Shown here one piece after another: positions 1 through 11,958 of a DNA stretch of 64,000 nt. The stretch covers positions 21,866,047-21,930,046 of the forward strand of contig NC_081405.1 in the NCBI RefSeq assembly GCF_030272615.1, read 5' to 3'. The translations under genes and the position numbers were made by a program. This DNA comes from Cryptomeria japonica. Taxonomy: Eukaryota; Streptophyta; Pinopsida; Cupressales; Cupressaceae. Within the stretch, counting starts at the first letter, position 1. Each line of letters opens with the position of its first letter. Under the pieces are notes generated by a model. The model worked only from the letters and a program-made list of their open reading frames with translations. It ran no database searches and was not told the origin of the DNA.

Positions 1-342
1 ATAATATTATGCTAGAGGCTATAGTATCTATCTAGTATCTTCTTCTAATCCCCCTTTTCATTTTACAAAACTTGCTCATATAAATAAGTGAGCAACACCT
101 ATTCTGTGAAAAGTTATGTCCCTTCATCATTAACAACCTGATTACAATTGCTTAACAAAGTGAAAGATAAATAGATTAAGCATGCCAAGATAATTAATAT
201 AACTGCCACTCTTATAGCATCTAACAGCCGCGATCTTTCTTTTCATATCTGTTTCCAGTGAAAAGAGATCAAACACCGCCTAGTTGACATGTGGGGCCAT
301 ATCTTCATTTTGGTTAAATCTAGCCATGACTTTCTTCTTAAT
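1..342. other. 3' flank of ORF E, no gene seen
   Basis: AT-rich sequence downstream (minus sense) of the ORF E stop. I see no coding region. On the minus strand a purine run, GAAAAGGGGGATTAG, lies at about 45-60. It resembles the polypurine tracts before the 3' LTRs of D and G. If E belongs to a similar element, its 3' LTR would lie beyond the left edge of the window; that is inference. Confidence 0.4.
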
Positions 343-1358
343 CTATATAAATTCCTTTTGCCATTTCTCTAATGGAGTCATTTCACCATCCTGGTAGATA
401 ACCAGTATCATTGCAACACAGTCTTCGTCCAATATTTGGAGGTCTTTATTCAATGTGTCTGTGTATTTGTCATGCTCCATCAGGTATTGGCCCCCTTGAG
501 CTCTTTCTTTTGTAGTCATGGCCTCATTATCCTTCAATACATCTTGTAATCTCTCCTTTAATCTCTCATACTCTTTTATATCTTTCATAGTCCGTGTGTA
601 TTCTTTCCAATATTGGTTAGCATGTGGCAACATAGCTTTGAACCTATGCTCAATGAAATCATTTGCCAACTTGTTCATCTTTTGTTGGGCACTGGTTAAC
701 TGCTTGGCTAACTTTTTAGCCTTTATCCTCCTATAGGTAGCATTAGATATAGCAACTAAGACCCTTAGGTCAGGTTGATAACCCATATCTAGTTCATGTA
801 CCCCCATAATAGGAGTCTTTTGTGACAACTATCCTTGTAGCCTCTGGATTTCTTCAGTAGACTTCTCATACAAGCCTCTATAAATGTTGTTCTCTTTGAC
901 CAAAAACTTTGTTTGTTCCTGATTCAATTTTGCTACATCCACGTTCAGCTTGGCTATGATTCTGGGATCAGTTTTCCCAACCTGCTGGATCATCAAGTGG
1001 CCAAAAAATTGATCCATATAAACCAGTATGGGTCTCTTTTCCTTCAGATGCAAGGCCCATATTATGAGAGTCTTTTGATTTGGATCATATACTAAGCCCA
1101 TAAAGATCTTTTCTATCTCCTCTGGTATGATCTTCTTGTTGGGGTCTTGCTTCTTGAGGAAACCGTCAAACAGTAATGCAGACCTCATGTCCCATCCTAA
1201 GTAGTTACCTTCCTTTCTCAAGTGTCATTTCTTTCTTAGCAAGGTCCACCTCCTCTTGTAACCTTTGGGCTTGTTCCTCCTATGTTTTCTCTTTCATAGC
1301 AGTCCTAACCTATATTCCTTTATGTTGGTATAGAAATATATAAAATTCTTTGGAAGAA
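343..1358 (-). pseudogene. ORF E, C-terminal part (unknown family, coiled coil)
   Basis: Last third of a long degenerate minus-strand ORF that starts at 27458 and is split by two insertions. The reading resumes here from 24104 once element D and one copy of its ATGAA target duplication are discounted. It holds two open stretches (829-1221 and 343-828) separated by one stop, with further stops and an apparent frame change near 1200-1330. Charged, heptad-like helices (for example QTKFLVKEN and ERLKERLQDVLKDNE) suggest a coiled-coil tail. No catalytic motif is seen. The layout of N-terminal globular part, acidic or linker part and coiled-coil tail is that of ORF2 in D and G, so I place it tentatively in the same superfamily. 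Its function is unknown. Confidence 0.6.
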
Positions 1359-1363
1359 ATGAA

Positions 1364-2152
1364 TGTTGGCAAATGCACACTCCAATGAGAAATTGTAAGT
1401 GATTGAAGGTTTTGTCATTGATGGAAACCTTGCAATCATAGGACACCAGCAAGACAAAGATACTGGCATCGACACCGACAGACTCTACACCAGCACACAG
1501 AACACCGACAGTGAAAGGAAGGATATTGACACCTTGGCCGACCTCAATTTTGTTTAAAATATATTTTGTAGTTAATTGTAAAATCATTGTAAGCCAACAT
1601 GGCGAGTTGTAATATGGCTCATATATGTATGAGATCATTTTATAATAGGAAATATGTGTGAAATAGGATGCGAGATAAGTAGACCTAATATGCAAAATAT
1701 TGGTTAAGGATTTATGTTGTAGCAGAGCTTAAACCGGTACTAAATTTGGCATAGCAGATGCTGATCTAAAGCAGTATAAGACATTGGATTAGTATAATCC
1801 ATTTTTGTAAGTTAGTGTGACTTCTTTTGTAATTGAGCAATGAGCTCTAGGCACTTGGCCTTCCTGCATGTGCAGGCCCCTATTGTAAGAGTAATATTCC
1901 CTTATTGGCCATTAAGCGAATATTATGGGTCACAAATCCCACCGAGGTTTTTCCCACACTGGGTTTCCTCATTAAAATACCGTGTTATGGTGTGCTTCTC
2001 ATGTGGTTACTGTTATTCTTATTTACTACATTATTTTTGGTTTACCAATACACAGTTTTAGTATGTTTTTCATGTTTTAAGTCAAGTAAATCTATATACC
2101 GGTTAGATACTGACTCACCCCCCCCCTCTCAGTATCTTTGGGAATCCTAACA
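1364..2152 (+). repeat. 5' LTR of D
   Basis: 789 bp, TGTTGGCAAATGCACACTCC at the start and ATCCTAACA at the end. Its partner is 23312-24098 in the same orientation. The 3' end carries a C-rich run (2117-2127) and is followed within 3 bp by the primer binding site. ORFs read through it in several frames are incidental. Confidence 0.93.
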
Positions 2153-2154
2153 AT

Positions 2155-2166
2155 TGGTATCAGAGC
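2155..2166 (+). other. Primer binding site of D (tRNA-Met type)
   Basis: TGGTATCAGAGC directly after the LTR end, the standard plant initiator-tRNA-Met complement used by Ty1/copia and many non-autonomous plant elements. It fixes the plus-strand orientation of D. Confidence 0.93.
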
Positions 2167-2223
2167 TTGAACCTCTATTTTCAGAAGCCTAAAAGCTTGA
2201 GGAAGATCTTGTCACCGGTAGAG

Positions 2224-3240
2224 ATGGAAAACTTGAGAAAACAATTGGAAACAACTCTTATAGACTATGATGTAGAAAAAGTAAAGAATAGCAAACTTGA
2301 AGATGATCTTAAGGCTACTCAGGATATTATTCAAGCACTTCAAGAGAATTTTACTATTGCAAGGAACAAGAGGAGAGAACTTTGTGAAAAGATGTAGAAT
2401 GAGGAAAATGAAAAGGAAACTCTTAATGATTTGATAAATAAGCTAAGACAAGAAATCAGTACAACAAAGAAAGAGATGCAGGATATGACTATGAGACTTT
2501 GTAAAGAAATTGAAGATAGAAAGAAGAATGAAGAAGACTTGGTTAGAAGACTAAATGATGCTAGAAATTAAAACACAAGACTCGGTCATGAAAATGATAT
2601 GTTGAAGATAGATCTTATGCACACACAAAATGATAGAACTGAACTCATAAGACAGAAAGTAATCTTGGAGAGTGAACTGATTGCTGCAAATCATCACAAG
2701 GAAAAATTCGAGAAAAGTTCAAAAGAACTTGGTCACATGCTGAAGAATCAGAAACCTAATGGTGATACAAATGGCCTTGGCTTTGAATTTGGTGAAAGCT
2801 CCGGTATTGCAAACAATCATGATCATAGGAAACCGGTCAGACAACCTACTGCATACAAGTTTAATGGAAAATGCTTTAACTGTAACAAGTATGGTCATAG
2901 AGAAAATCAGTGCAGATCTAGAAATTATCAGAATACTAATACACCCATTGGTCAATGTTCTAAATGCAACAAAGCTGGTCATAATTCAGAGAATTGTAGA
3001 ATGAATGTAAGATATTATATTTGTGGAAGATTTGGACACTTATCTAATCAATGCAGAACACATACTGGCATAGGATATGGGAAAGCTATTCAGAAGAACA
3101 ATGTGACTTGTTATGCCTGTAACAAAATTGGACATACTGCAAAATTTTGTAGAAGTAAGGCATCACTAACAAATAACAAAAGTCCTAGTTTGAAAGGTAA
3201 AGAAAAGGTTGAAGAGGTAAAGCAAGAATTCTCAAAATAA
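2224..3240 (+). pseudogene. D ORF1: Gag-like protein, coiled coil plus four CCHC zinc knuckles
   Basis: One reading frame from the ATG at 2224 (an in-frame ATG at 2167 also exists) to the TAA at 3238. It is interrupted only by a TAG at 2395 and a TAA at 2569, both one C-to-T step from Gln codons. About 210 residues of charged coiled coil are followed by four knuckles: CX2CX4HX4C at 2872-2913 (CFNCNKYGHRENQC) and 2956-2997 (CSKCNKAGHNSENC), a third near 3016-3054 in which the first Cys is Tyr (YYICGRFGHLSNQC), and a fourth at 3109-3150 (CYACNKIGHTAKFC). Retroelement Gag proteins bind RNA through such knuckles. No UBN2 or retrotrans_gag domain is seen before them, which is unusual. Element G carries the same arrangement. 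Confidence 0.8.
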
Positions 3241-3641
3241 TGGATCAGAAAGTCAGATTTGAATATTGATGGGAATACTCCTCCACTGGTAGAACAGAGT
3301 AACACTCCACTGATAGGAGAGTCTTCATCTAACTAAAGAAAAATCCTTTGGGAGTTTAGCAACAAAATGAAAAAATTGCTATTATTCCCTCGGTTAATGG
3401 TGAGAAGTTGAAATTGCTTCTATATCGGCAAATGACTTAAGTTGTGACTTAACCGGCAAGCATTAAATGTGGTAGTTGGTAAAAATAACATTATAAAGCA
3501 AGTGTTTTGGCTCCTTTTTCATTCACCAAGCATTCAAATCCTCGAGAGCGCGAAAATTCCTGAGCGAAGGTATTCTAAGCAAAGAAGTGAAGCAATCCAT
3601 CAAAGCATTCATCCCTAAGGTAGATTGAGGTATTTATAGAT
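3241..3641 (+). other. D spacer between ORF1 and ORF2
   Basis: About 30 further codons in the ORF1 frame up to a stop near 3334, then noncoding sequence rich in AAC-CGG type motifs. It could hold the leader of ORF2. No promoter or splice signal can be argued with confidence. Confidence 0.4.
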
Positions 3642-6600
3642 ATGGCATCTTCATCCACTCCTAAATTTATTGTAAAACCTACTATTTTTGAAGTTATTAA
3701 GTGCCCTAGACCCATTTTCAAACTGGTTCCTGAAATTGCAAAGAAAGATGATAGCATAGGTGCATTTTCTCAAATCCCTAAAGGAGTAGTATATGTTGAA
3801 GACCCTAGGATGTATATACATTGTCATATTGATGAATTAGGTGATGATGAGATTAAGAACATGTTTAAAACTATGATTTGTGATGAATTTGGAAATGTCA
3901 AACCTGAACATAAGATAGTAGAAACCTCAGGTTTCATTGAAGTTCTTAGTATCCCAGATTTTCCCAAAGATATCATAAGGATTGTGTTAAGCAGAGTACA
4001 TGGTGAATTTTTCTGGTTAGACTCTATTCATAAAATCACAAAAGAAGTAGTAAAAGTTGTAATAGGGTTACCCTCCATCGGTAATAGACCGGACAAAACA
4101 AAGAAGGTCTCAAATGACACAGTGATAAACCTAACCGGTGCAACATTTGATAAGAGATATCTAAGGGTAAACGATGTGAAGGATATAAATATCAGATTTA
4201 TTAGTATGATCTTAGGTTATAAGGCTACACATGCAAATAGGTTAAATTTAGTTTCTAGCCTATGTATCAAGAGTGCCTATGATATGGTCAATGATAATGC
4301 AAGAATAGATATATGTGAATGGCTTAAAGATGAGCTAATAGAAAATTTGGGAAAGATTAAAGGAGATAAGAAAGGAACATTTAGATTCGGAAACTTACTT
4401 GTTTGTCTGATGATGTACATAACCAAACAAGTACCTAGTATTGGTGCTAGAGATTTTGGATTTGACATACTGGTAGGAAAACAACTATCAGATCTGTTGA
4501 ATAATATGGGAGAGAACAGGGAGAAAAACATAAATGAGCATTTTCAAGCATTGAAGGCTCGAATGAAGACTAGAGTAAGACTATCACAAGCTATTGTGGA
4601 TAGGTATCAAAAGGAAATTTGTTTTATGATCAAGAAAGATGAAATTTGGATGGAAGCAGTTGTCCCTCAAACTATTTGGGTAATTGAAATGGGCTATGAA
4701 ATAGATGACAACATCATAGAAACTTATGCAAAAGCCCTCCTTGAAGCTCCAAAGGAACTGAAAGAGAAAGTTTTTGGAAATGCTGAAACAATAGAAAGTG
4801 GAATTCAATCTAGAAAAAGGGTTAAGACGGTTGAAGCAACTATAAGGAAAGGAATGTGATAGGCAAAGGCAATCAAGGAAGGTGTTTTGAGACAAACTGC
4901 TATAAGTGAAAGTGAGTTGGAAGCACCTCAACCGGAAACCCATCTTTCATTGGTTGGTACTTCTTCTGAAAGTGATATACCTGATGTATTTAAAAGGGTT
5001 GAAAGAAAAAGAAAACCCTCACCGGCACCCTCTCCTACACCTAAAAGAACAAGATAGAAGCAACAAGTAGTAAGGCCTTTGGCAAAGAAAATGACTCCTA
5101 AGAAGAAGAAGGTGAAACAAACTATTGCTCCTCTAGACAAACTTCTTAGCGAAATTACAGAGGATGGTAAGCTGAAGAACATCAATAAAATGTACAATAC
5201 ACTATCAGTTGATGATAAGGAAAGCATAAAAAATAGTGTAATTCTACACTTAGATATATACAAGAAATTTTTTATGCAAATTGTTTGTATAGGAGATTAG
5301 AAGCTAGAAGATTAGCCATTGTTGAATTGGATAAAAAGATTAAGATTGAAAAATTACTGGCAGTGCATCCAGTTAACTCACCTGTTGAAATAGACAAATT
5401 AATCAGTGAGGCTAACCGGACAGTATTTTCTATTGCTCACTGACATGTAGCACTAATGGTTGGTAGAGTAACTAAAGTATCTAAGGAAACAATAGATGGA
5501 TGGGATATATTCTTTGTGGAAAAAGAAAAAGAGGAAGAATTACTAGGCCAAAAACTATCAAAGTATGTCAAAAGGACAGAGATAAGGGGAAAGGTAAGGT
5601 AGGTGGACCACCAAGCCTGAAAATAACTGACAATGTGCCCCCACCTCTTTTCGATACTCCACCAGTAGACACTACTGAAAATCAACTGGCCACTGAGAGT
5701 ATGGAGACTCTGATAGAAGATACAAACCCTAAATCAGAAATTTTGTATACAGTAAATGTAGACACTCAGGAAGTTAACATTGTGGTTGATAGAGAAACCA
5801 CTGAGGATAAGGAGAAAAATGTGACTACTGAGCCATCGGTTGCAGAGGTTGAGATGAACATAGAAAAACCAACACAAACAGAGCAACCGATAGAGGATAC
5901 CACTGAGAAACTGGTAGAAACAACAGATAAACCATCTGAAGAACCGGCTAAAGAGAGTTCAGAGGTACAAACTGAGATTACATCTGAGAAAGCAGTAGTT
6001 AAAAGCTCAAAGAAACCCTCTGAGATACAGATAGAGAAATCAAAACTGGTACAGGTTGAAGCACGGGTTCAGATAGAGACACTGCCACCGGCCCAAACTG
6101 AAAAACATAAACCTTTGTTTGTAGAAATGCAAACACAAACAAACCTACCAGAGGTCAAATCAAACAAGGTAATAACCACAACTGATAGCATGGCTATTAT
6201 AAATACTATTGGACAAATATCTGGTACTACTATGACAAAATTCAGACCTACTAATGTAACAGAGTTCCTGTTAGATTCAATAAAGAAGATCACCGAATGC
6301 AATGCACAAGCCTATAAGGCTATTGATGATACAATACCAATTCTTAAATTGATAGCACCAAAGTGCAGTGTTGAGAATAAAGATTCTTTAGGTCAACTAC
6401 ATACATTGTCTAAGTTCATTACCGGCAACTAATTGACTATTGATAAAATAAATGAGGATACATTTAAGGAAAGAATAATAAAAGAAAAAGATAAATTCTT
6501 TGAGGATATTGTAAAGAAAAACAAGGAAGAAATGGACACCCTTTTACTAGAACTTGGAGAAATAATCTATGACATCAAGAAACTGTACAGGGACACTTGC

Positions 6601-6805
6601 AAAATGAATGTATTAATAGAAGATCTTGACAAGGAGATCAACAAAGCTCAAGAAAAGATAAATAACATTGCTAACAATTTGATTGGAACATCAGATTCAT
6701 TTTTGGAGTTAGAAAAGAAGATTGCAGAACAGGAAGAGAAAATCAAGAAGTTAGAAAGTGACAAACAGGGAATAAAGGATAAGGCAAAGAACTTGAAATG
6801 CAGAC
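3642..6805 (+). pseudogene. D ORF2, first part: unknown protein in the position of pol
   Basis: Starts at ATG 3642 (MASSSTPKF) and is open for 405 codons to a TGA/TAG pair at 4857. It then continues in broken pieces (5079-5300, 5500-6432, 6433-6805) with a few stops and a frame change near 5300-5450. Residues 1-390 form a globular-looking domain with VEDPRMYIHC, EFFWLDSIHKITKEVV and FRFGNLLVCLMMYI. Next come lysine-rich nuclear-localisation-like stretches (KRKPSPAPSPTPKR, KKMTPKKKKVKQ), then an acidic Pro/Thr/Glu-rich linker (5640-6170), then a coiled coil. The last codons lie beyond G at 22864-23105. G ORF2 is clearly homologous (VEDVRFFTKC, DDFMWLEEKPFKITK, LKFGSLLVCMFFYF). It has no RT, integrase or protease motif. 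Function unknown; mobilisation or regulation of the element is speculation. Confidence 0.7.
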
Positions 6806-7971
6806 TGTTAGGCCCAATATGGAAAGCTAATGTACTGAGAGGGGAGGGTTGAATTAGTACTTCAAATCTTTTCTTCAACAATAACTTTACTGTTAAGCAT
6901 AAACCAAAAATTGCTATAACATAACATAAAGCTAAAACAAATAAATAACAATCATACATGATTCACTCCATAACACATATATTTTGGTTGCGCAGAAACT
7001 CTTGGTTAGAGAGAAAAACTGCGGTGGGGATGGAACCCACAACTTCACTACTGCAATAATAAAGGTTGGTCGGTTAGAGCTACATGTTTAGCTATTTCTG
7101 ATAGCTTACCCTGTTAGGAGTATCAAGATCGTTAGATCTACCTTGCTAAAGGATTTTACAACACTTATTCTAAATTCTACACCTGGTTAAAGGCTTTACA
7201 ATTTATAGAATTTGTTAGAGTCTTTTACCCTGTTAAAGGTTTCTCTTACAACTCAAAATATTACAATAAAATCTTTACAAATATCTGCAACTTTACATCT
7301 GAAATGTTATAGCAGATTCTATGTACTCAAAATGAGATTACCTTGCTTATAGCATACCTCGGTAATCCATAAAGTAACTCGATAAACCCTTCTGTTTACT
7401 TTGTTCCTTGACTATTCTTTGAAATCCTTCTCGGTAACCTTTGTGTCTCTGATAGTCACAATACTCAGTGCTTCCTTATCTATCACACATGTCTCACTTC
7501 ATATATCTCTTTTGATCCTTAATTCATGTTGTATAAATAGATCTCTTATGTCAGTGATCTGTTCATTGCTTTGATCTTACAAACATGATTTATCGAATGA
7601 ATAACCATACAAGATATTTCATTGGATAGATGACCTCAAGATCATACAAAATCTTTTAAGTGCAATTTCTAATGTGACAACGGTTCTTTGTTCCTCGATC
7701 TTGTAACATGTTTCCCATGTGTGTCTAGGTTCAATGAATCTGGTAACATGTTTCACTCAGTGTGTGTTAACTCGGTATATCATTTTTGTTGCTCGGTAGA
7801 CATAGAGTGTTACTCGATAGACAGCTTGGTGTATACTAGGCCCTGTGACTACTTTCTTCTATAACCGACTACTCTGTGCTTACCGACTGAATATTTCAGT
7901 AGTAGTAACCGACTAGAGTATATAGAATGACTTTGGACATAAAACTAATGGCAACTTAGTAAGTAGTAACA
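6806..7971 (-). repeat. 3' LTR of G (minus sense)
   Basis: 1166 bp, matching 21693-22858 with many point differences (a few percent). It contains several CTCGGTA-type short repeats near 7780-7830. It abuts the purine tract at 7972. Confidence 0.92.
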
Positions 7972-8331
7972 ATCTCCCCTTTTGACATTAGTTTTGAAAT
8001 GTTTGACAAAACTCCTTTCAAATTCATAACTCAAAAAACCTATATACTTACAAAATTTGACTAATCAGATAGTATATACATTTGTCAATAAAATAGTATA
8101 TTCAGATATACTCCCCTTATCAATATACTATACAAAACTTTGATTATGCATGCGCTGTGATCAATATTCTGTATTAATTGCTCGGTTGTCATTGCTCGGT
8201 TCACTACTCCCCCTGTCAAAATTAACTGTACATTTGGATACTCTATTCTACTCGGTATACTCCCCCTATATACTACACTCCCCCTTTGATACTTTGATAC
8301 TATACTCCCCCTTTTTGACAAACACCAAAAC
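7972..8331 (-). other. G 3' untranslated region with reiterated polypurine tracts
   Basis: On the minus strand the sequence just before the 3' LTR is CTAATGTCAAAAGGGGAGAT, the expected plus-strand primer. The same G-rich motif recurs upstream in this 360-bp stretch: plus-strand complements CTCCCC near 8113, 8208, 8262, 8279 and 8305. Only the LTR-adjacent copy need be functional. The others look like duplicated polypurine tracts. Confidence 0.7.
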
Positions 8332-11300
8332 TTAGTTACCATTCGATGGAGGCAACTGGTCAAAAATGGATTTGTACTTTGTCCTTGCATCGGTAAGAGC
8401 GGCAGAGAGGGCATCCTTGACACTATCCATGAGTGAATTTTGAGTTGTAATGTCAGCTAATAGTGAAATTAGTCCATCTAAGGTGCTTCCCTCTGGTTGA
8501 GTGGATAGGGAGGTGGCCTTGTTGATCTGCTCTTGGACAGAGGACAAGTATGGAATGAATAAGGTTTGAAGAGTCATAATGTCCATCCTTATTTTATGCT
8601 CTTCATTCCTAAGTTCCAATTGTTGAGCCATGAGCTTTTGTAACTTTGTATAGAAATGTTGAATAAAATTTGACTCAGTGGTCAACTTATTTGAGAGATC
8701 AGTGATCTCTTTCTCAATCACTTCTATTTTATTTTTGATATCTTTAATGAATAAAGAGAATGTACAGAGTTTCTTAAATAAATAAAGAATGTGCTTGAGT
8801 TGAGAGGACAACTCAGTAATAAATTTGACAAGTTTTACTTTGCCAATAGCAATGGCTTTTTGTACCTCTTCAATCATTTTTGCAATGAGCTCTTTGTCCT
8901 TCAATTTGCTTAAATATTCAGATGCGTCTACTCCAGATGTCTTGATCTGATTGAGGAGTTCATCCAGTTGAATATGGATGGCTGCATCTTTTGACACTGT
9001 AGCTTTAGGTAGCATATTTGTTAATAGTGCTTTCACCTTCTGAAGTACTTTGTTTTTCTTTTGAATAGACATTTGTTTTTCCTATTCTGCTTTGGCTTTG
9101 CGTAGTTCACCAAACTTAATGAGTTCTTGCCCTTTTAATTTGGATATGTCTACATTTGGCAACACTATTGGTTTTGACAAATCTAATTTGAAACTATGCT
9201 TTTTCATTTTCTTTTCTTAGTTTTCACTGGTTGAACTAATACAATGGCTTGGGAGGCTTGTTGACCCTCGGTAGGTTGCTCCGTAGAGGCAACACTTTTG
9301 TCAATTTCTTGAACCTTTGATGTAGCCTTCGGTGAATCCTTGCTCAGGGTCTCAATTGTAACATTTTCAATGCTAGAAGGAGCTTGAGAAGTCTGTTCCC
9401 CGGTGGCCTGAGAAGTAGCTTCTCCTTCTGTAGACTTGTGATCCTCTATTCCTTGTTCAGTATCCTGAGGGGCCTCGATTGAAACAGGTTGAGTGACCGG
9501 AGGATAGGGCTGAACTTGTTCCAAAACTGACTCACTAGATACCAATTTGGCATATGCATTCCCTTCTATCATTTCCTATTCTTTTTCCTCAATGTCCATG
9601 ATATCCTCATCAATTTGTATAGTGTCAGCAGGGTCTTGCTCGATGATATCAGGATCTTTCTTGGTGACATCAACTATTTCAACTTCAACTTGCTCACCAT
9701 CATTCTTGATTCAAAATATTTCCTACCATTTTTCCTTGGTCTCATTCTCTACATCCAGATAAAGGCCATTCATCAATTTCAAGGCTCTTTCCTTGACTAG
9801 GAAGTTTGTCTGTTGGTTTTTCAGATGTTCATTGATCTCATCTACTGACATGTCTGGAAAGAGATGTACTAGACTTCTTTCTCTCATCTTCTTTTTCGAG
9901 TCCATGGCATATTTCCACCTGTTATCAATATGCAAATACAATTCTTTTGGAAGAAAATTAGTTACTTCCAATGGGACCAATCAAAATTTCAGAAGAGTGC
10001 AAATTACAGCTTCTTCAATTTGTCTCTTTTCTGCATCAGATCTGAAGTCATATTTGCATATCTTAATGCTCCAAATCCACCATATTGCTTCAGATTAGCA
10101 CAAAAATTATCAACACCATGTACATCTTCCTTTTTACTCCTGACAATCTGAAATTTACTTTTGTCTTCAAATTCGATGTCACTGGACTCTTTAGTCAAAA
10201 TGAGTCTCCAAGTAGATTCTTATACGTTTTTGTTACCTTTGGTGCGGCAACATTCTTTGGTTTCTTACTCGGTAACGCTGCAGATGATCTTGTGTTTGGG
10301 CGCTTTACTGAAGGAGTCGGTGATACCTTTGATGTATCCTGATTCTTCCTTTTCAAAATTTTCCCTTTAGGCAACTTGGTGCTCAATGTAATAGCTACCT
10401 CTTGGGCTTTAGATTCCTCCTCGGTGATGACTAGAGTGCCCTTGACAGTTGTGGAGGAAGAACCTTCTCCAAATTTCTCCATTAATGCCTTGATCATTTT
10501 TGTTGCTTTCCTTGTAGCCTTTGGTACTACAATGCTCATCTTAACTTTCTCTTTAACTTCTTCATATGTACTGTATCTCAGCTTGGTAGCATGCCTTGGT
10601 AATGTAAGAAAAGAATCTATCTGCTGTTGTGTGATGTCAAAATCAATCTCATAACCCATAGGTGGCAAATATTGAGTTCTCGGTTCCACAACATTGACAT
10701 AGCAGTAGTCAGTGTCCACTTCAAAGCATATATCATCCTTGTATTTCTCTACTAACTTGGGTGGAATTCTATACCTGTTATGCATCTTTTCTTGAAACTT
10801 TCTAAAGTAATCATCCATAATATCATTGAAGTTATCACCTAGTCATTTGATGGGTGATTGGTCGGTGTAGCTCCCAAACTACATTACCGACTGATGGAAA
10901 TAATTTCTCAAAATAGAAAAACATGCATACCAAAAGTGATCCAAACTTCAGTGTGTTTGCTGAGTTGTTCTTCTTTGGCTTCCTTATGGTGTTGAGATTC
11001 TCAAACAAGTTTTTCAACAATGCTTCGCATAGATCAATTTTCATTCCTTTCTTCACAATTTTATATGCTAAATCAACTACTGCACAGGGTACATTGTTTT
11101 CCCTTGCCGATTGAAAGAAACAATAACCTATGACTCTAATGGCAAACTTCAGCTCTATATTTGTCACATTGTTCAATTTCAGTCCTCTGCAATCAGATTC
11201 AACTCCGGTTAAAGTGATCAATTCCTTTTGTGATATCATTTTCTGAGCTCGGGCATGATCAAAAATAGGGTAACAGATGATCAAATGAATGATTTACTTG

Positions 11301-11683
11301 GTGATTTTAAATGGTTTCTCCTCTAACCACATGAAATCATCATGAAATTTGCTTAGAATAAACTTGACCCATTGGGGTTTGAAGACACGGGGATAGGTTA
11401 GGGCTTCGGTCAATCCCTTGATTTTAATGTGTTCATACTTGCTATCCAATTTCCCATCAGTACACAATTCATCATATGTGTCCTTGATCTCAACATGACC
11501 TAGTTCCTCAACACAACACTTAGTGAAAAATCTGACATCCTCAACTAGTAAAACCCTATCTGGAATGAGTGAAAATGTAGTTTTATCATCCAGTTCAGAT
11601 GCTACTTTGGGAGTTAGAGAATATTTTAGTGAGGGCTTTTCAATGTTCTCAACAACAATGGGCTTCTGGATCTTAGGTGCCAT
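8332..11683 (-). pseudogene. G ORF2: unknown protein homologous to D ORF2
   Basis: Starts at the ATG whose complement is 11681-11683 (MAPKIQKP, parallel to MASSSTPKF in D) and ends at 8332, about 1.1 thousand codons including breaks. Open pieces are 11294-11683, 10835-11284, 10195-10818, 10004-10198, 9723-9980, 9204-9572 and 8332-9072, separated by stops and frame changes. The N-terminal domain matches D ORF2 (VEDVRFFTKC versus VEDPRMYIHC; FGSLLVC versus FGNLLVC). A lysine-rich stretch (KRKNQDTSKV, SKKPKN) and a Gln/Thr/Glu-rich linker at 9204-9572 ending KTKKRK follow. A 246-residue coiled coil at 8332-9072 closes it. The order of parts equals D ORF2. No enzymatic motif is seen; function unknown. 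Confidence 0.72.
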
Positions 11684-11958
11684 TTCAAATTTTGGATAAT
11701 CACTTAACAAAAGATCCTTAGGGTTTGAAAACTTTTAAACGATAGACGCTTTCCACTTAACAAATGTAAAACAGATATTCACAACTGATATGATCGGTAA
11801 ACTAGCTTTACAATGCATTGTGATTGATGTAAATACCTTGAATTTCACTTCGGAGGAGGTTAGATCACCTTTGAATCACTTTGCTCTACTTTATTGAAAA
11901 CTTGGTAAGTGTAAAATGACTGTGCAAAATCTTTAAGTACACAATATACCTTATCGAG
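11684..11958 (-). other. G spacer between ORF2 and the H insertion
   Basis: Noncoding. It corresponds to the 300-400 bp spacer between ORF1 and ORF2 in D. Target duplication TCGAG of element H is at 11954-11958. Confidence 0.45.

Noticed and set aside
1294-1695. 133-codon minus-strand ORF (and its relative at 23239-23643)
   Set aside because: Lies mostly inside the D LTRs, and the two resemble each other only because the LTRs do.
8150-10654. Several 60-100-codon plus-strand ORFs
   Set aside because: All are antisense to the G ORF2 coding remnant and show no domain.
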